DNA from: Parvularia atlantis
Taxonomy: Eukaryota; Opisthokonta; Rotosphaerida
Reading direction: 5' to 3'
Length of the DNA stretch: 64,000 nucleotides
Assembly (NCBI GenBank): GCA_943704415.1
Contig: CALSCO010000787.1
Coordinates: 28,574-92,573 of the forward strand
Positions 1-14,669 of the stretch are shown piece after piece. Position 1 is the first letter of the stretch. The number at the start of each line of letters is the position of its first letter. A program made the position numbers and the translations under genes. Below the pieces are notes generated by a model that saw only the letters and a list, made by a program, of their open reading frames with translations, did not search any database and was not told where the DNA came from.

Positions 1-3000
1 TGCCGCTCGTCCAGCACGGCCTTGATCTCCTTCACGTCGACCTCGTGCAGCGCCTGAGAGGTGGACGAGGCGATGCGCCGCCACTGCTCGTGGATGGCGA
101 CTTCGAGGCTCGGGATCTCCTCGAGGTACAGGTCCGGGTCGCCGCCCATGGTGATCAGCAGCAGCTTGAGCATCTGCAGGTACTGGCGGCTGGGCGGATC
201 CTGTCCTGCCGCGTCAGCGCAAGCCGTGCAGCCCGCTGAGGCCGCGCACCTGGATGGCCGACATGCCGCGCGAGACGATGGTCGAGCCGATCGCGGTGAT
301 GAGCCCGCCCGGCAGCATCAGCAGCACAGTCGGGACGAGCAACGCGATGGCGGCGGGGCTCGCGAACGGGTCGCCGAGCGGGTTGCGCTGCGAGTTGGAG
401 TACACCTGCGCAGGCGGCCTGAGCAGTTGTGCAAGAGACACTCGCACTGCGCACCACTGCGCCCACAGCCGCAGCGGGGATCAGTGCCGGCAGCAGCGCG
501 ACCGTGCCGGCGATGGTGAGCACGCCGCCGAGGAACACGCCGATGGCGCCGATGACGCGCTGCAGGCCCTTGGTGAAGCGGTTGTAGAACTCGATCGAGA
601 CCTGCGGCAGCGACATGGTCACACACGAGCAGAGCACGGCGGCGGCACGCGGCGCACCGGGTGGCTCATGAACGCCAGCATGCGTGACACGACCGGGTCA
701 AAGTCCGCACGGGCCACGTAGATCTGGTCGGCGCTGCGATCGCGCGTGAGCCCGGCGAGACCGCGAATGCGAGCGCACCGATTGTACTGCGCGCAGATCG
801 CCCAGGTCTCCTTCGTGCCGAGCAAGATGTCCTCGAGGTCGGCCATCATGCGGAGCATCGGCGGCAGCTCGACTGCGCCCGCACAATATGAGGCCGGAAA
901 CGGTGAAGGGCAGCAAAAACGCACTGTTGCACAGGTTCACCCAGCCGTCGTCGGTGTCGGCAGCCTTGCCGCGGTCGCGGCGCGTGTGAATGGCGTGCGT
1001 GTGCGCGAGCATGCCTGCGCCGCCAAAGTGAGCGTGAGCACCACGGCGAGCGGCATGCACACGTACCGCGCAGGAAGGCGCCCTCGAGCAGCTCGCGGTT
1101 GACGCTGGCGTAGAGCATCGCAGACGGCGGCTGGCCTGCGTGGGGACGCTATCAGCACACGAGCCATCACGCTGCGCAGCAGACGCACCCTGCGTGTGAT
1201 GCACCGTCTGCACGATGAACGCGGCCGTGTCGCCAAAGTCGGTGCGCAGCACAACCGGGCCCGGCGCGGTGAAGTAGCAGCCGACGGCGACGATGCGCGC
1301 CTCCTCGGTCGCCGCATTCTGCACAAACATGCCCTCGACGTCGTCCTTGTGGTCTGTGGCGGCGCAGAGTCAGCGACCTCCGCCCCGCGCGTGCCTTGTG
1401 CGGTGCGCACCACCGACGATCTGCAGTAGCAGCGGCTGGTTGCCCTTCGAGCCCGGGATCATGGCGCCGTTGACCGACGCGCTTGTGCGCGAGCGTCAAA
1501 GACGCCGTGTTGACCTGCGTGCAGCCGCGCACCGGCCGATGATCGGCTCGAGGTTGCGACCGGCGAGTACAAAGTCGTGGCGCGACGTGTTGGTCACGTT
1601 GGTGACGGTGCCTGCGCTGCGCGGTCAGTCTCGTCGCGGGTGCGCGCGCGAGGGCAGGGCAGCACGCACACTTGGTGAGCGACGGCACAAGGTACGACAG
1701 CAGCACCGTGTGGCCTACCTCGGCCTCGAGCTCGTCGCTCAGGAACGCCGTCGCGAGCGGCTCCATGTGGTTGCGCAGCTGCCGCACCACGCGTGAGTGC
1801 ACGTGCGTTAAAGGGCAAGCGCACCGCGACGCTAGACGACTTGCCCGAGCTGTAGGCGTGGACCATGCGCCCGCGCACGGCGTCGTTGCCGCCCTTCTCG
1901 AGCCGGAGGCGGAAGGACGCGCCGAGCATCGCCATCATGCCGCGTTGCTCGCGGAAGACGTGCCTGTGCGCCTTGTACGTGAGCCTGTGCACGCACGAGC
2001 CCAGCGCCACGCACGCGCCAAAAGGCGACAGGCGCACGTCGGCAGCGTCAAGCTCGTTTGCGCGGACCATCGCGGCCGCGTTGCGTACGTCGCTCTCGAG
2101 CGCGAGCATCTCTACGCGCACAGCGCATGAGACAACGAGAGCACGAGACCAGCGGACGCACCGGACTGCGTCGCGGCGATGCCCGACGTGCTCATCTTGA
2201 TGAGGCGCTCGGTCACGCCGACGATGCGGTACGCGTCGGCGCTCGTGTCTTGCTGCAGCGCGCGCGCGCCGCTGACCTCGGCCGCAAGCGTGGCCATCTC
2301 GACGAGCGGATCACTGTCGCTCATGAACGTGACGTGGTCGACCGCGAAGCCGTCGTGCGCTGCGCTGGGTCGTTGGCTGCGGGAGGCGTGCGTGCGGGAG
2401 GCGCGGCACGCACCGAGGTTGTCGGCGAGGCGCGACGACATGCAGCAGGGCGAGGAGAACGTAACGGCGCGGACGTGGATCGCGCTCGCGGCCCGGGCGC
2501 GGCGGGAGTTGGCAAAGGCTTTCGAAGACGCAACGCTTGCTGCCCGTGCGCCCGTTGTTAGCTCGCAAGCACGCCAGCACGCCGCACGCACCGTAGCGCG
2601 CAAAGACGGCGGCCATGTGCGCGACCGCGCCACTGACCGAGTGGCCGCAGAAGATGAGCCGGCGCGGCTGCTGCTGGCGGTCGTCGCTCTTGGCCGGCTC
2701 TGCGCGCGCCGTGTGAGCGACTGTTACCGCCAGAACGCGCACGCACTGCTGGGTGTAACGGCCGGCGGCGTGTGTGCGCGCAGCTTGCGCGTGCCGAGGC
2801 TGCGCACGGCGCTGATGCCGACCATGTTGTTGATCGCCGTGCCGAGGTTGGACCGCTTGCTGGCGGCCGACTCGCCGCCAACGCCCGCCGCCGACGCCGT
2901 CGCGGCCATCGTCGCCGTCACGAACGCGGTTGTGGTCGAATGGCGCACGCTGCCGGACGGGTGCTGCGGCATAATAAACGCGATGGGGTTCGCGCGTGCG

Positions 3001-4013
3001 CTGCTCGCGGCGCCTGCGGCCGCGGCGGGCACGGCCGTGTTGACCGGCGTGCCAATGAGCTCCGTCTGCGGCTTGCGGCACAGCTCCAGCAGCAGGTTAA
3101 TCGGCAGGTGCCTGCGCGCACGTGTGAGGCTCAGCACGCAAAGCGAGAAGGTGACGCACTGCGCGAGCGTCACGGCAGCCGTGTTGGCCGAGCCAAACTC
3201 GCCGACGCGCGAGGGCACTGCGACGCAGCGTCAGCCACCCGTCGGCAACGAGGCAAGAACAGCGGCACGCACCGCCCGGGTCGAGCAGCGCGCGGAGCTG
3301 CGCGCCGTTGGAGACGCAGTCGATCGCGACGACGACGGCCTCGTCCGACACGGCGACGAGGTAGCGCAGCGTCGCCTCGGCGCGCGACACGGCGGCGGCG
3401 AAAAAGTCGTGCTGCTTGAGTCGCGCCGGGTCGTTGAAGAACGCGAGGGCGGCACGCGAGCTGCTCTCACACGGCTCGACGTTGGGCGCGACACGCTCGT
3501 AGATAGGCGGCGCGACGCCCGGCGGCGGCGGCGCGTCGCTCAGCAGCGCCTCGATCGCGGTCTGCGCGCGGCCGACGTCGTCCCACGGGATCACGAGGCG
3601 CGGCAGCGCGTCGTCGGCGGCCGTGGCCGTCGCGTCGTGCACGGCGTGCGAGCCGTCGCTCAGCCGCGCCTCGTACGTGCCCGGGCGCAGCTCGGCCTCG
3701 CTGTCAATGAAGAAGACGCCCGACGGCTGCGCCGGGAAGAGGAAGCCGTCGTCACTGCGCAGCGCCGTCACGCGCCAGCCGCGCGCGCGCAGCCGATCGA
3801 GCTCGCCCTGTGCGCGCCGCATCAGGCGTGGCCTCGCATGCGCCCGCGACGCACCTGCACCGCCGCCACCGTCACCATCTGCGCGCGCGGGAAGCGCAGC
3901 GAGACCGGCGCCGCGTCCGCGCCGTGCACGTCGGCCATCGGCAGCACCACGACGAAGCCGGCGCCGCTGCCGCCGCCCGCCGCGTCCTTGCGGCCGAAGA
4001 GATGCGCCAACAT
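1..4013 (-). CDS. Class-3 (fungal-type) lipase-like protein, partial
   Basis: Probable alpha/beta-hydrolase of the class-3 lipase family, acting on acylglycerols or phospholipids. The chain starts MLAHLFGRKD at 4013. A 47-nt intron (3808-3854) joins ...VTVAAVQ to GELDRLRARG. The catalytic part is near 2260-2660: RLIFCGHSVSGAVAHM carries the likely nucleophile Ser, then VTFSSPCCMSS, then DHVTFMSDSDPLVEMA, where family members have the catalytic Asp. The serine motif reads GHSVS rather than the usual GHSLG. After it come exons with no recognised domain, then two hydrophobic stretches (about 560-480 and 345-265) that look like membrane segments. The frame is still open at base 1, so the C-terminus is missing. 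At least ten short introns are implied; treating it all as one gene is inferred from continuous exon phase and the lack of another start. Substrate unknown. Confidence 0.7.
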
Positions 4014-4548
4014 CCGGACTGATGACGTTAACTGTCACACAACTGTGGCCGTCGACGCGTCACACACAGCACGCCTTGTCACAACGGAGCGAGGCGTTCC
4101 TTGGCGGATCGTCAGCTTGGCGTGCTCGCCCTGGCCCGCGCGCTCGGCTTTGATGAGCGTGGCGTGCTCGCCCTCAGCCCACGCGCTCCGCCTCGATGAT
4201 CCCGCGCAGCGCGCGCAGGCATCACGGTCTCTTCCTGTGCGCCCTACTGCACACCGACTCGGAGCGCACACACAAACACGGAAACGCGGGAGGGAAACAA
4301 ACTTGGACTGGTGTCTGGACGAGAGGGCAAAAGACGAGCGGGGCCTGCTGTTGTGCGCTCGCTCGCTCGGAGGCAGGCGCGCTCAGGCTGGTGTCGGCTA
4401 CGATCAGGTCGAAAACGCGCCCGCAGGCGGCTTCCAGGTCGCTTCTGCATGGTGTGGTCACCGCCCTTGGCGCGCTCCGCCAGGAACCTCTTGCGCATGG
4501 CGACGAGCGTGCGCGTCAGGTCATCCTCCTCACCCTCCGCGGCGTGCT
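4014..4548. other. Unresolved gap between two minus-strand genes
   Basis: About 535 bp between the lipase start and the stop of the next gene. On the minus strand there are short protein-like stretches (MRKRFLAERAKGG from 4498, DLEAACGRVFDLIVADT near 4450-4400, RGIIEAERVG ending near 4187), but I could not join them with consistent splice sites. It may hold a small unrecognised gene or only the lipase 5' region. No repeat or RNA gene seen. Confidence 0.3.
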
Positions 4549-5243
4549 TCAGTTGGAGGTGTTCACGCCATCGTCGGCCCGCGTGGACGTAGGGATGTTG
4601 TACGTGTTGAGCTTGATGTTGCGCAGCTCGATCAGCGAAGCAAATGTGCCCGAGTAGCTGAACGTGCGGCTGAAGGCGGCCGTCGAGTTGTTCGCGGTGC
4701 CCGTCTCGAAGGAAAACTGGTAGTAGCTGTTGCTAGAGACGGCCTGAAAGCCAAAGTCGCTCCCGGCTGGCCGCCCGTAGTAGCCGAGCAGCGCCGCGAC
4801 GTCGGCAGCAGCGAACTCGGCCGAAGCAGAGCCGAAGTAGTAGTCGTTGTACGTCGCCGAGATTTAGTATAGGCGCGTGCCACGACGGGCGTGCAGACGC
4901 TGCGCGAGTAGGACGTGGGCGACGCGCACGAGTAAACCTGAGCCGCGCACACGCAGGTGTCAACCACTGAGGCCCTGCTGCATGGGCTGCCCGGGCCGTG
5001 CTCGCTGGTCACCTGGTAGTACGAGTCGTACGAGCACGAGAAGCCACCCTGCAGCAGTCCCACGGGCAAGTCGACCGAGTAGATGTAGAAGCGCGGGTAG
5101 TTGTACGAGGACGCGTAGTTGGACGGGCCGCGGGTGCCGTTAAGGCACATGTTCGCGTCGATCAGACGGGCGGGCGCAAAGCCGGCCGAAGCCGTGCCGG
5201 CGGCCGCGACGGCGAGAAGGACGACCGTGACGAACACGAGCAC
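4549..5243 (-). CDS. Small secreted Tyr/Ser-rich protein, frame-broken
   Basis: Unrecognised secreted protein of about 230 residues. It begins with a clear signal peptide (MLVFVTVVLLAVAAAGTASA) followed by a Tyr/Ser-rich chain with several cysteines (NMCLNGT, GGFSCSYDSYY, DTCVCAAQVYSC). The frame is lost at 4863-4865: upstream it reads ...VVARAYTK, downstream the obvious continuation ISATYNDYYFGSASAEF lies one base off, and no GT-AG intron fits. The break is in a three-base A run on the coding strand, so a one-base sequencing error is likely, though a real frameshift is possible. The downstream frame ends ...DDGVNTSN with a stop at 4549-4551. No family assigned. Confidence 0.6.
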
Positions 5244-5339
5244 GCGGGCGCCGAGGGCCGTTGCAGAGATCCTGCCGCTAGCGAGGCGTCAGCGCGCTGA
5301 ACCGAGTTACTGGAACATTCCGATCTGTGATCGGCTACC

Positions 5340-7039
5340 ATGGCGACGCGTGTCACGCAGCTGCTGCAGCGCGCGCGGACGCTGCGGGGCGCCGGCGACC
5401 GCTTCATCTCGCAGGTGCGCCGCGTGCTTTGCTCGTGCGCCCCGCTGATCGCGCCGGATCGCGCCGGATCGCGCCGGATCGCAGGACTTTGCGCGCGAGT
5501 TTGCGGCGCTCTACGCGCAGCTTGCTACGGCCGATCAGCGCCGCGACGTGCTGCGGACGCTCGGCCGCGAGTTTGGCGTGCGCCCAGCCGCGCTGCGCGA
5601 CGCGGCGCAGCTGCTGCAACGCGCCGATGCGACGCAGCCGCTGACCGTCGTGCGTTTCGGGCGCTGCGCATCGACGCGCCCGAGACGACTGATCCACGAC
5701 GGCGCGCGCGCATCAGGGCGATGCGCGGATGCCGGCGCTCGTCGATCAGTGGGCGCGCGCGGCCCGCCCGGCCCACGCCGCGCTGCTCGCGACGCTGGCG
5801 CAGCTGCCCGAGGGAATGGGGCTGGTGCTGCGGCTGCGCAGCGACGCCGTGGTGCGCTGCGCGGCCCGGTCTCGTCACCGATGACGCCGCACTGATCGCA
5901 ACGTGAGCAGCGGCTGCGCGGCCAGGGCGACGCCGACGCCGACGGGGCGCTGCGTGCGCTCGACCACGCGCTGAGGCGGCAGCTGCAGGACTGGTTCGCG
6001 CTCGGCTTCTTGCAGCTGCGGCGCGTGCGCTGGGACGAGACGCCGGCCGAGGTGCTCGAGAAGGTGCTGCTGTTGATCGCCTGCGGCCCGAACGTGGCTC
6101 AGCTGCGGCGCGGCGCACAGATCATCGAGTACGAGGCCGTGCACAGCATACACGACTGGGCGGCGCTCAAGCAACGGCTCGTTGGCCCGCGGCGCTGTTT
6201 TGCGTTCTTCCACCCGAGCCTGCCGCGTGAGCCGCTTGTCTTTGTCGAGGTCGCGCTGCTGGACGCGATCGCGAGCAGCGTGCAGGCGAGCTGTGCGCGT
6301 TGTGCCTGTGCGCTGTCTGACGCGGTCGGCATGCAGGCGATCCTCGACGAGCCCGTGCCGAGCAGCACCGCCGAGGTCGCGCCGCCTCCCACGACCGCAG
6401 TCTTCTACGGCATCACGGCGACGCAGCCGGGGCTCGCAGGCGTCGAGCTCGGCAACTACCTGATCAAAGAGGTCGTGCGCACGCTGCAGGGTGCGTTACT
6501 GGTTGCTCTGACGTGCAGTGCTCATCGCCGACAAGCAGTCGAGCAGCCGTCGCTGAGCACGTTTGTGACGCTGTCGCCGATGCCGGGCTTTGCGGCGTGG
6601 CTGCGCGCGTTGCTCGTGCGCATCGACGCAAACGTCTCGGCCGCCGAGCGCGACTTGCTGCGCGCGATGAACGACACGCCGCGCTGGCACGATGACGCGT
6701 CGCTCGCCGCCTCGCTGCGGCCGTTGCTGCTGGTGCGCGCGTCGTGCTCGCTCACAACCCCGCTCACACCGTCGGCAGCGGCTCGGCGCGCAGTACCTTG
6801 TGAACGAGAAGCAGCGCGCGATGGCGCTCGATCCCGTCGCCAACTTCCACCTGCGCAACGGCGCGTGGCTGTGGCGGCTCAATTGGCTCGCCGACATAAG
6901 CGCCAAGGGCCTGGCGCAGTCGCACGGGCTGATGGTCAACTACCGCTACGTGCTCGACGACCTCGCGACGAACCACCAGCGCTACCTCGAGCGCGGCACG
7001 ATCGCGGTCGCGGACGACGTGCACGGGCTGTTGGGGTGA
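5340..7039 (+). CDS. MLYCD: Malonyl-CoA decarboxylase
   Basis: Converts malonyl-CoA to acetyl-CoA and CO2, relieving malonyl-CoA inhibition of fatty-acid oxidation. Family motifs are plain: the N-terminal helical domain (DFAREFAALYAQLATADQRR), then the GNAT-like catalytic domain with RRCFAFFHPSLPREPLVFVE, VFYGITATQPGLAGVELGNY and FVTLSPMPGF, and the terminal block QYLVNEKQRAMALDPVANF. The HPSLPREPLVF and STQ-like/ELGN blocks are characteristic of the active site. The start at 5340 (MATRVTQLLQRA) is the first ATG; the first intron runs from about 5415 to 5485. The C-terminus is HGLLG, so there is no SKL peroxisomal signal; an Arg-rich N-terminus allows mitochondrial import. It ends 50 bp from the stop of the convergent ProRS gene. 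Confidence 0.93.
5448..5485 (+). repeat. 3.5 copies of a 10-bp repeat at an intron 3' end
   Basis: GATCGCGCCG is repeated at 5448, 5458 and 5468 and ends as GATCGCAG at 5478-5485, the 3' splice site of the first MLYCD intron. The acceptor region seems to have grown by local duplication. Confidence 0.85.
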
Positions 7040-7089
7040 GAGAATTGTTAGGCCTGCATGCTGCACACACGCACGGCCTCGCGCGCCAC

Positions 7090-9902
<2,813 letters not shown>

Positions 9903-10242
9903 GCGAGAGAAGAAGAAGAAGGGCGATCTGCGCGGCGAGGCGTCAGCCATGCCTGTCGCCGCACACGCCATCGGGCGCTTGTCATGGCTTATGAAGAAAA
10001 CACGAGCTGCGGCGCTCCTGTAAGGCACGCGAACTGAACGCGTGCGCTCGCTGTCTGGGCTCGCGAGCCCTCCGCAATGCTGTGCGCGTGCCCTGTGCTG
10101 CCTGCGAGCTTTCCGCACTGCAGCGCTGCAGCGATCGCAGCCCATGATCAAAACATGAGCTACGGACGCCTTGATGACGCCGCGCGTAAAACATGAGCTC
10201 AGGCGTGCCGTGAGAAAACGCCGTTTCATCCGGTCGGTCGGG
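9903..10242. promoter_or_regulatory. Divergent intergenic region, ProRS / coiled-coil gene
   Basis: A 340-bp gap between divergent start codons, locally more AT-rich than its neighbours. It holds three copies of AAAACAYGAGCT, at 9997-10008, 10150-10161 and 10188-10199, each followed by a partly similar GC-rich tail. No coding exon or RNA gene seen. Confidence 0.5.
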
Positions 10243-12610
10243 ATGGAGGAGCAGCTGCGCGCGGCACTCGCCGGCAAGGCGCAGGCCGAGGCGCTGCTGG
10301 TGAAGCTCAAGGTCGTGTCGAAGAACGGTGCGCGCGCCCGCTGCCTCGCATCGCGGTCCGCTCGCTCGCGCGCACCGACGGCCGCGCGCAATCGCAGCGA
10401 TGATGGAGTTCAGCCAGCTCAAGCAGCAGTACGCCGACCTCGCCGAGCAGGCCGAGGCGCTGCGGGAGCAGGTGGGTGGGTGGATGGGCGCGGTGGGGGA
10501 GGGCCACGGCGCCGTCACGATGCGATTGATCGCGCTCACGCGACGGCGCAGGCCGCGAGGAGCGAGCAGCTCGAGGCCGAGAGCGCGCTGCTCAAGCAGC
10601 AGCTCCACGCGGCCACGAGCCGCGCGGCCCCCGCAGCGGCCGCGGGTGGTGCCGATGTCGCGCAGCTGCGGCAGGAGCGGGACGCGCTCCAGGGGCAGGC
10701 GCGTTTCGTCAACGTCGCGTGATTGGCGCTGATATGCAACACGTGCAGCTCAAGACGCTCACGGCCACGCACGAGGCCGCCGCGGCCAAGCTCAAGCAGA
10801 CCGAGACGATGCTGCAGAAGATCTCGGCGGGTGCGGCCCGGGCACGGTTGTTGGCCACGCTGCCGCTCGCTTAGCGACTCGGATTGCACAGTGTCGCGGA
10901 GTGCGCTGCAAGAGTTCAACGACCTAAAGCTCAAGTACCAAGAGGAGGTCGACCGGCGCAAGGACATCGAGGACTACGCCACGAGCCTCACGCTTGAGAT
11001 CCAAAACCTGCGCGCGACCCAGGCGGCCGCAACCAAGACGCCCGATGGTGCGCGCCGGCCGTGCGTCGGCTGGGATGCTGATCGCGGCGCGAGCGCGGCA
11101 GGCATCATGCAGGAGCTCGCGCAGGTGCGCAGCGAGCTGCTCGCGATGCAGGAGAGCCGGCTCGAGCTGCAGAGCAACATCGACGACCTGACCGAGGACA
11201 ACACCAAGCTGCAGCGCGACCTTGACGCCCTCAGCGAAACCCTGCGCCAGGAGGGCAGCAAGCGCACCCACGCCGAGCATCAGCTGCAGCAGGCGCGCGT
11301 CACGATCGAGACGCAGAAGCAGGCCCTGGCCACGGCGGCAGCGTCGGCAAGCGGGCCCAAGCCGACCGTGGCCACGATCGACTCGCTGCTGGAGCAGCTC
11401 GCGCCACCGCAGGTCGCCGCGCTCCAGCGCGAGATCGAGCAGCTCACCTTCCGGCTCGAGCGGGCCGAAAAGCGCGCAGAGGACGCCGAGGCGCGCGCGC
11501 TCCGGGCCGAGGCAGCGCAGATCGATGGCAGCAACGCCGCGGCTGCGGACGGCGCGAGCGGTGGACCGGCCCCGCCACCACCGCCGCCACCACCGCCGCC
11601 ACCACCGGTCTACGTCGCGCCCGCCCCGCTGGTCATCACGCGCCGTGCGGGCGACCCTGCAGGCGGCAGCGCTGCGGGCGGCGACGGTGCTCTGCGCTCG
11701 CGCGCATGCGCGTAGCGTGCTGACGGCCCGCGCCCAGGAGACGCGCGCGCACGAGCGTACCAGGAGATGGTGGAGGCGATCAAGAACGGCGTCAAGCTGC
11801 GCAAGCGCCCGCCCAAGCAGGGCGACGAACCCGGCGTGTCGCGCACGGCCCGCCGCGCGGTCAACATGTTCAACACGGGCGCGATGGCTGACCTCAACTC
11901 GATCCTGGTGCGGCGCCGCGGCTGCAAGTGCCGCTTGCTGAAGCGCGCCGCGTGCAGGCCGGCCCATCAGCCGATGGCAGCGCGCCCGTCGCGCTCAAGA
12001 AGTCGGCCGACCCGCGCCCGCCCGCCGCGCGGCCCACGCAGCCCGACATGCCCAAGCTGCGCCCCACCGGGTGCGCCGCTCGCACTGCAGTACCGTGCGT
12101 GTGCTCAACTGTCACGGCGCCCGCAGCTCTGCCGCCGCAATGGCCGTCAGCAGCAGCGCCGTGGCCCCGGCCAGCCCTGCCAGTGCGCCCGGCCCCGCGC
12201 CTGCGCCGGCTGTGACCAAGGCGCCCTCGACCGCATCGGTGCTCGCCGCGGTCCTCGCGCGCACCGGCTCGAGCGGCGGCAGCAGCCCGGCATCACCCAC
12301 ACCCGCACCCGTACCCGCACCCGCAACGATCGCCGCATCTGCACCCGCACCCGCCGCCGTGCCTGCTCCTGCACCGGTCGCCGTGCGACCGCCGCCGCCC
12401 ATCACGGCCGCAGCCGCCAGCCCCGCCCGCCTCCCGCCACCCATCGTGCAGGCCCAGCCAGCAGCGCCGCAGCCCAAGCCGCCTGCACCGCAGACGACCG
12501 CACCGGCCGCGCCCGCGCAGTCCGAAGAGACGCTCATGGCCAGCCGCTTCGCGTCTGAAATCGACCAGCTCTTCTCGGACCTCGAGTCGGAGCTCGGCTT
12601 CCACATCTGA
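10243..12610 (+). CDS. Coiled-coil, polyproline, WH2-like actin-regulatory candidate
   Basis: A long coiled-coil protein starting MEEQLRAALAGKAQAEALL at 10243. Coiled coil fills about 10243-11520, with heptad-rich stretches such as EFNDLKLKYQEEVDRRKD and LEQLAPPQVAALQREIEQL. Next comes a run of 13 prolines (about 11570-11607), the profilin- or SH3-binding type. It is followed by EMVEAIKNGVKLRKRP, which resembles a WH2 actin-binding helix plus LKKV-type motif. After a Pro/Ala-rich linker (about 12100-12510) an acidic tail reads SEIDQLFSDLESELGFHI, stop at 12608-12610. The order coiled coil, polyproline, basic actin-binding-like motif recalls shootin- or WASP-type regulators; the actin role is inferred. 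Roughly six short introns. Confidence 0.75.
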
Positions 12611-12764
12611 GCGAGCCTGAGGGGAGAGCGCAGTAATCGTTGTTGTGTCCAAGGTCTTTGTCGAGCTCCGCGAGAAGCTCGCCGACCTGGGCATTGCGTC
12701 CATGGTCCCCCGGCGGCTGTGCGCATCTGTCTCTTTTCTGTTTATGCGCACATACAATTTCACC

Positions 12765-14450
12765 TTAAGCGTCCGCTGCGCGGTGCCGCATGCGGAGCAG
12801 CGCCTGCTTGAGCAGCTCGTAGGTTGTCCAGCAGATGGCCGACGACGGTGCGTGCACGAGCAGGCGCGGTACGAGGCCGCGCGTGAAGCCGACCCATCCT
12901 GTCGCGCGTGGTGAGCACCGACTACCACGCATGCACGCGTGCGTGATGCGCACCTTCTTTGAGGTAGATCTGCCGCGCAGTGTCGACGAAGCCGTTGAGC
13001 CGCGCGCTGTCGGCGGCGGTGTGGGCGGTGTGGGCGGTGTGGGTCGTGGTGAGCGGCGCAAAGGCCGCGGTGGGCATCTGCAACGTGTCAGCATGAGCAG
13101 GGAAGCACCGCTGCACCGGGCCGGGCGCGCACCATGCGGTAGCTAAGCGGGGTGGCGAGGACGCGTCCGTAGGTGGGCGACGTGCTGTTGTGCAGGTGCC
13201 GGACGGAGCTGGCGGCGGGGGCGTGGTGCACGGCGACAGGCGCGGGCGGGTCGAGCGCCGTGACGCCCTGCGTTTGCAGCCTGCTCCGCGTCAGCCCCAC
13301 ATCCCCCCAGCCACCCTGCATGCGCGCACCGCGTCTTAATGACGTCGAGCGGCGTCGTGGCGACGGCGGCGAGGGCGCCCGCGGCCGCGCCGGAAAAGAG
13401 GAGCGCGCCGAGGGCTGCCTCGGTCTCGCCGTCACGCGCAAGCAGGCGCTTGAACGACTCGTTCGCAGCGACCTGCATCTCGGAGGTGAGCATCGCCGAC
13501 CAGACATGCACACAAACGCACCATGACCGCGTGGTGCGGCACGTTCATCGCGAGCGTCGTCGGGTAGGCGAGAATAAACGCGCGGACGCCCTCGGCCCGG
13601 GCGACCGTGCGCACGCAGTCCCACATGCCGCCTGCAACCACAGATGAGTGCCTGCGTCGCACGCACGGAGCACGACACGCACGGTAGTAGCCAAGCTGCA
13701 GGCGCTGCTTGATGAGGTCGACGGGCGTCATGACCGCGTCGTGCACGCAGACCGAGAGCATGCCGGCGAGGCCCGCGGCGAACGGGTGGTGCCCGGGCCG
13801 GTTCGCGCCGAGTGCCTCTTTGCCTGCACGATGCGCGGTCAGCCCCGCTGCACCCAATCGCCGGCCGATACGCACTAATCTCGTAGATGGTAAAATAGGC
13901 CGCATGGGCGGGCACGCAGCCGATCGCGAGCGAGTGCACGCCACGCCACAGCCGCCATATCCCACGGTCGTGCGTGAGCTGGCGCGCGCCCGCGATCAGC
14001 AACACGGCAGCCAGCTGCGTGAGCGAGCGCACATTCTGGTAAAGGCGTCTTGCCGAGACCTGCTGCGCGCTGCCGGGCGCCGATGCGGCCACGCCGGTGC
14101 CGCTGCTGCCTCCGGGCGCGGCGCTGGCGGCGGCGGCGGCGGCGGGCGAGCTCGCGGCCTGAAGGTGCGTCTGCGATCGGTTTCATTACACCGGCCGCAC
14201 GTAGTGGTCGATAGACATCGGTGCTGTGAACGTAGAGAAAAAAAGAAGGCGCGCCGTTTGCGCCCAGCACCGCGCCGCGTCCAATACCGCGCCGCGCCCG
14301 TCCCCGCAGCGAGCACTGCGTGCGCACCTTGAGCGTGTCGACGGGGAACATGGCCACATGCTCCACCACGCCCGCCGCCGAGCCCGCGACCATGTGGTCG
14401 GTAAAGGTGAGGCCGCTGCTCGGGTCGTACTCCTCCCACTCCTCGTCCAT
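12765..14450 (-). CDS. Mitochondrial carrier, mitoferrin-like (SLC25A28/37)
   Basis: Inner-membrane carrier; mitoferrins move iron into the matrix for heme and Fe-S cluster synthesis. Starts MDEEWEEYDPSSGLTFTDHM at 14450. Three carrier signatures mark the three repeats: PVDTLKVRTQ, PVDLIKQRLQLG and PLDVIKTR. Mitoferrin-like context surrounds them: HMVAGSAAGVVEHVAMFPVD in repeat 1, HDAVMTPVDLIKQR in repeat 2 and LAYPTTLAMNVPHHAVMVA. The last repeat reads FTRGLVPRLLVHAPSSAICW before the C-terminus RHRAADA. About six introns; one exon is hidden in the frame shifted by the intron near 13500. Its start is 219 bp from the divergent hydrolase gene. The carrier family is certain; the iron assignment rests on motif context. 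Confidence 0.85.
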
Positions 14451-14669
14451 GGGTGGCCCGGTGCGGTGTGCGTCACGCGGGGGGGTTGCTGCGGGGGCGG
14501 TGCGCGGCGCGCGCGCGGCGGCGGCGTGAGGCAGCCGGCAGAGGGCGCGGCAAGGCGCTGTCCGCACATGACGCGAGTGTGAGGCGCCTTCTCGAAACTT
14601 CTCGAAAGCCGCTGTTCCATCGTTGCGACGCACATGTGCTTGTATCCTGTCCACCATCACCTGCAAAGC

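Noticed and set aside
2179-4872. Plus-strand open frame of 897 codons
   Set aside because: It lies antisense to the lipase gene and has Arg/Ala-rich random composition. High GC removes stops on the opposite strand; the minus strand holds the recognisable domain.
12645-12764. Small plus-strand gene beginning VSKVFVELREKLADLG
   Set aside because: It has no ATG, lies in the gap between convergent stops, and runs into the mitoferrin 3' end; more likely UTR.
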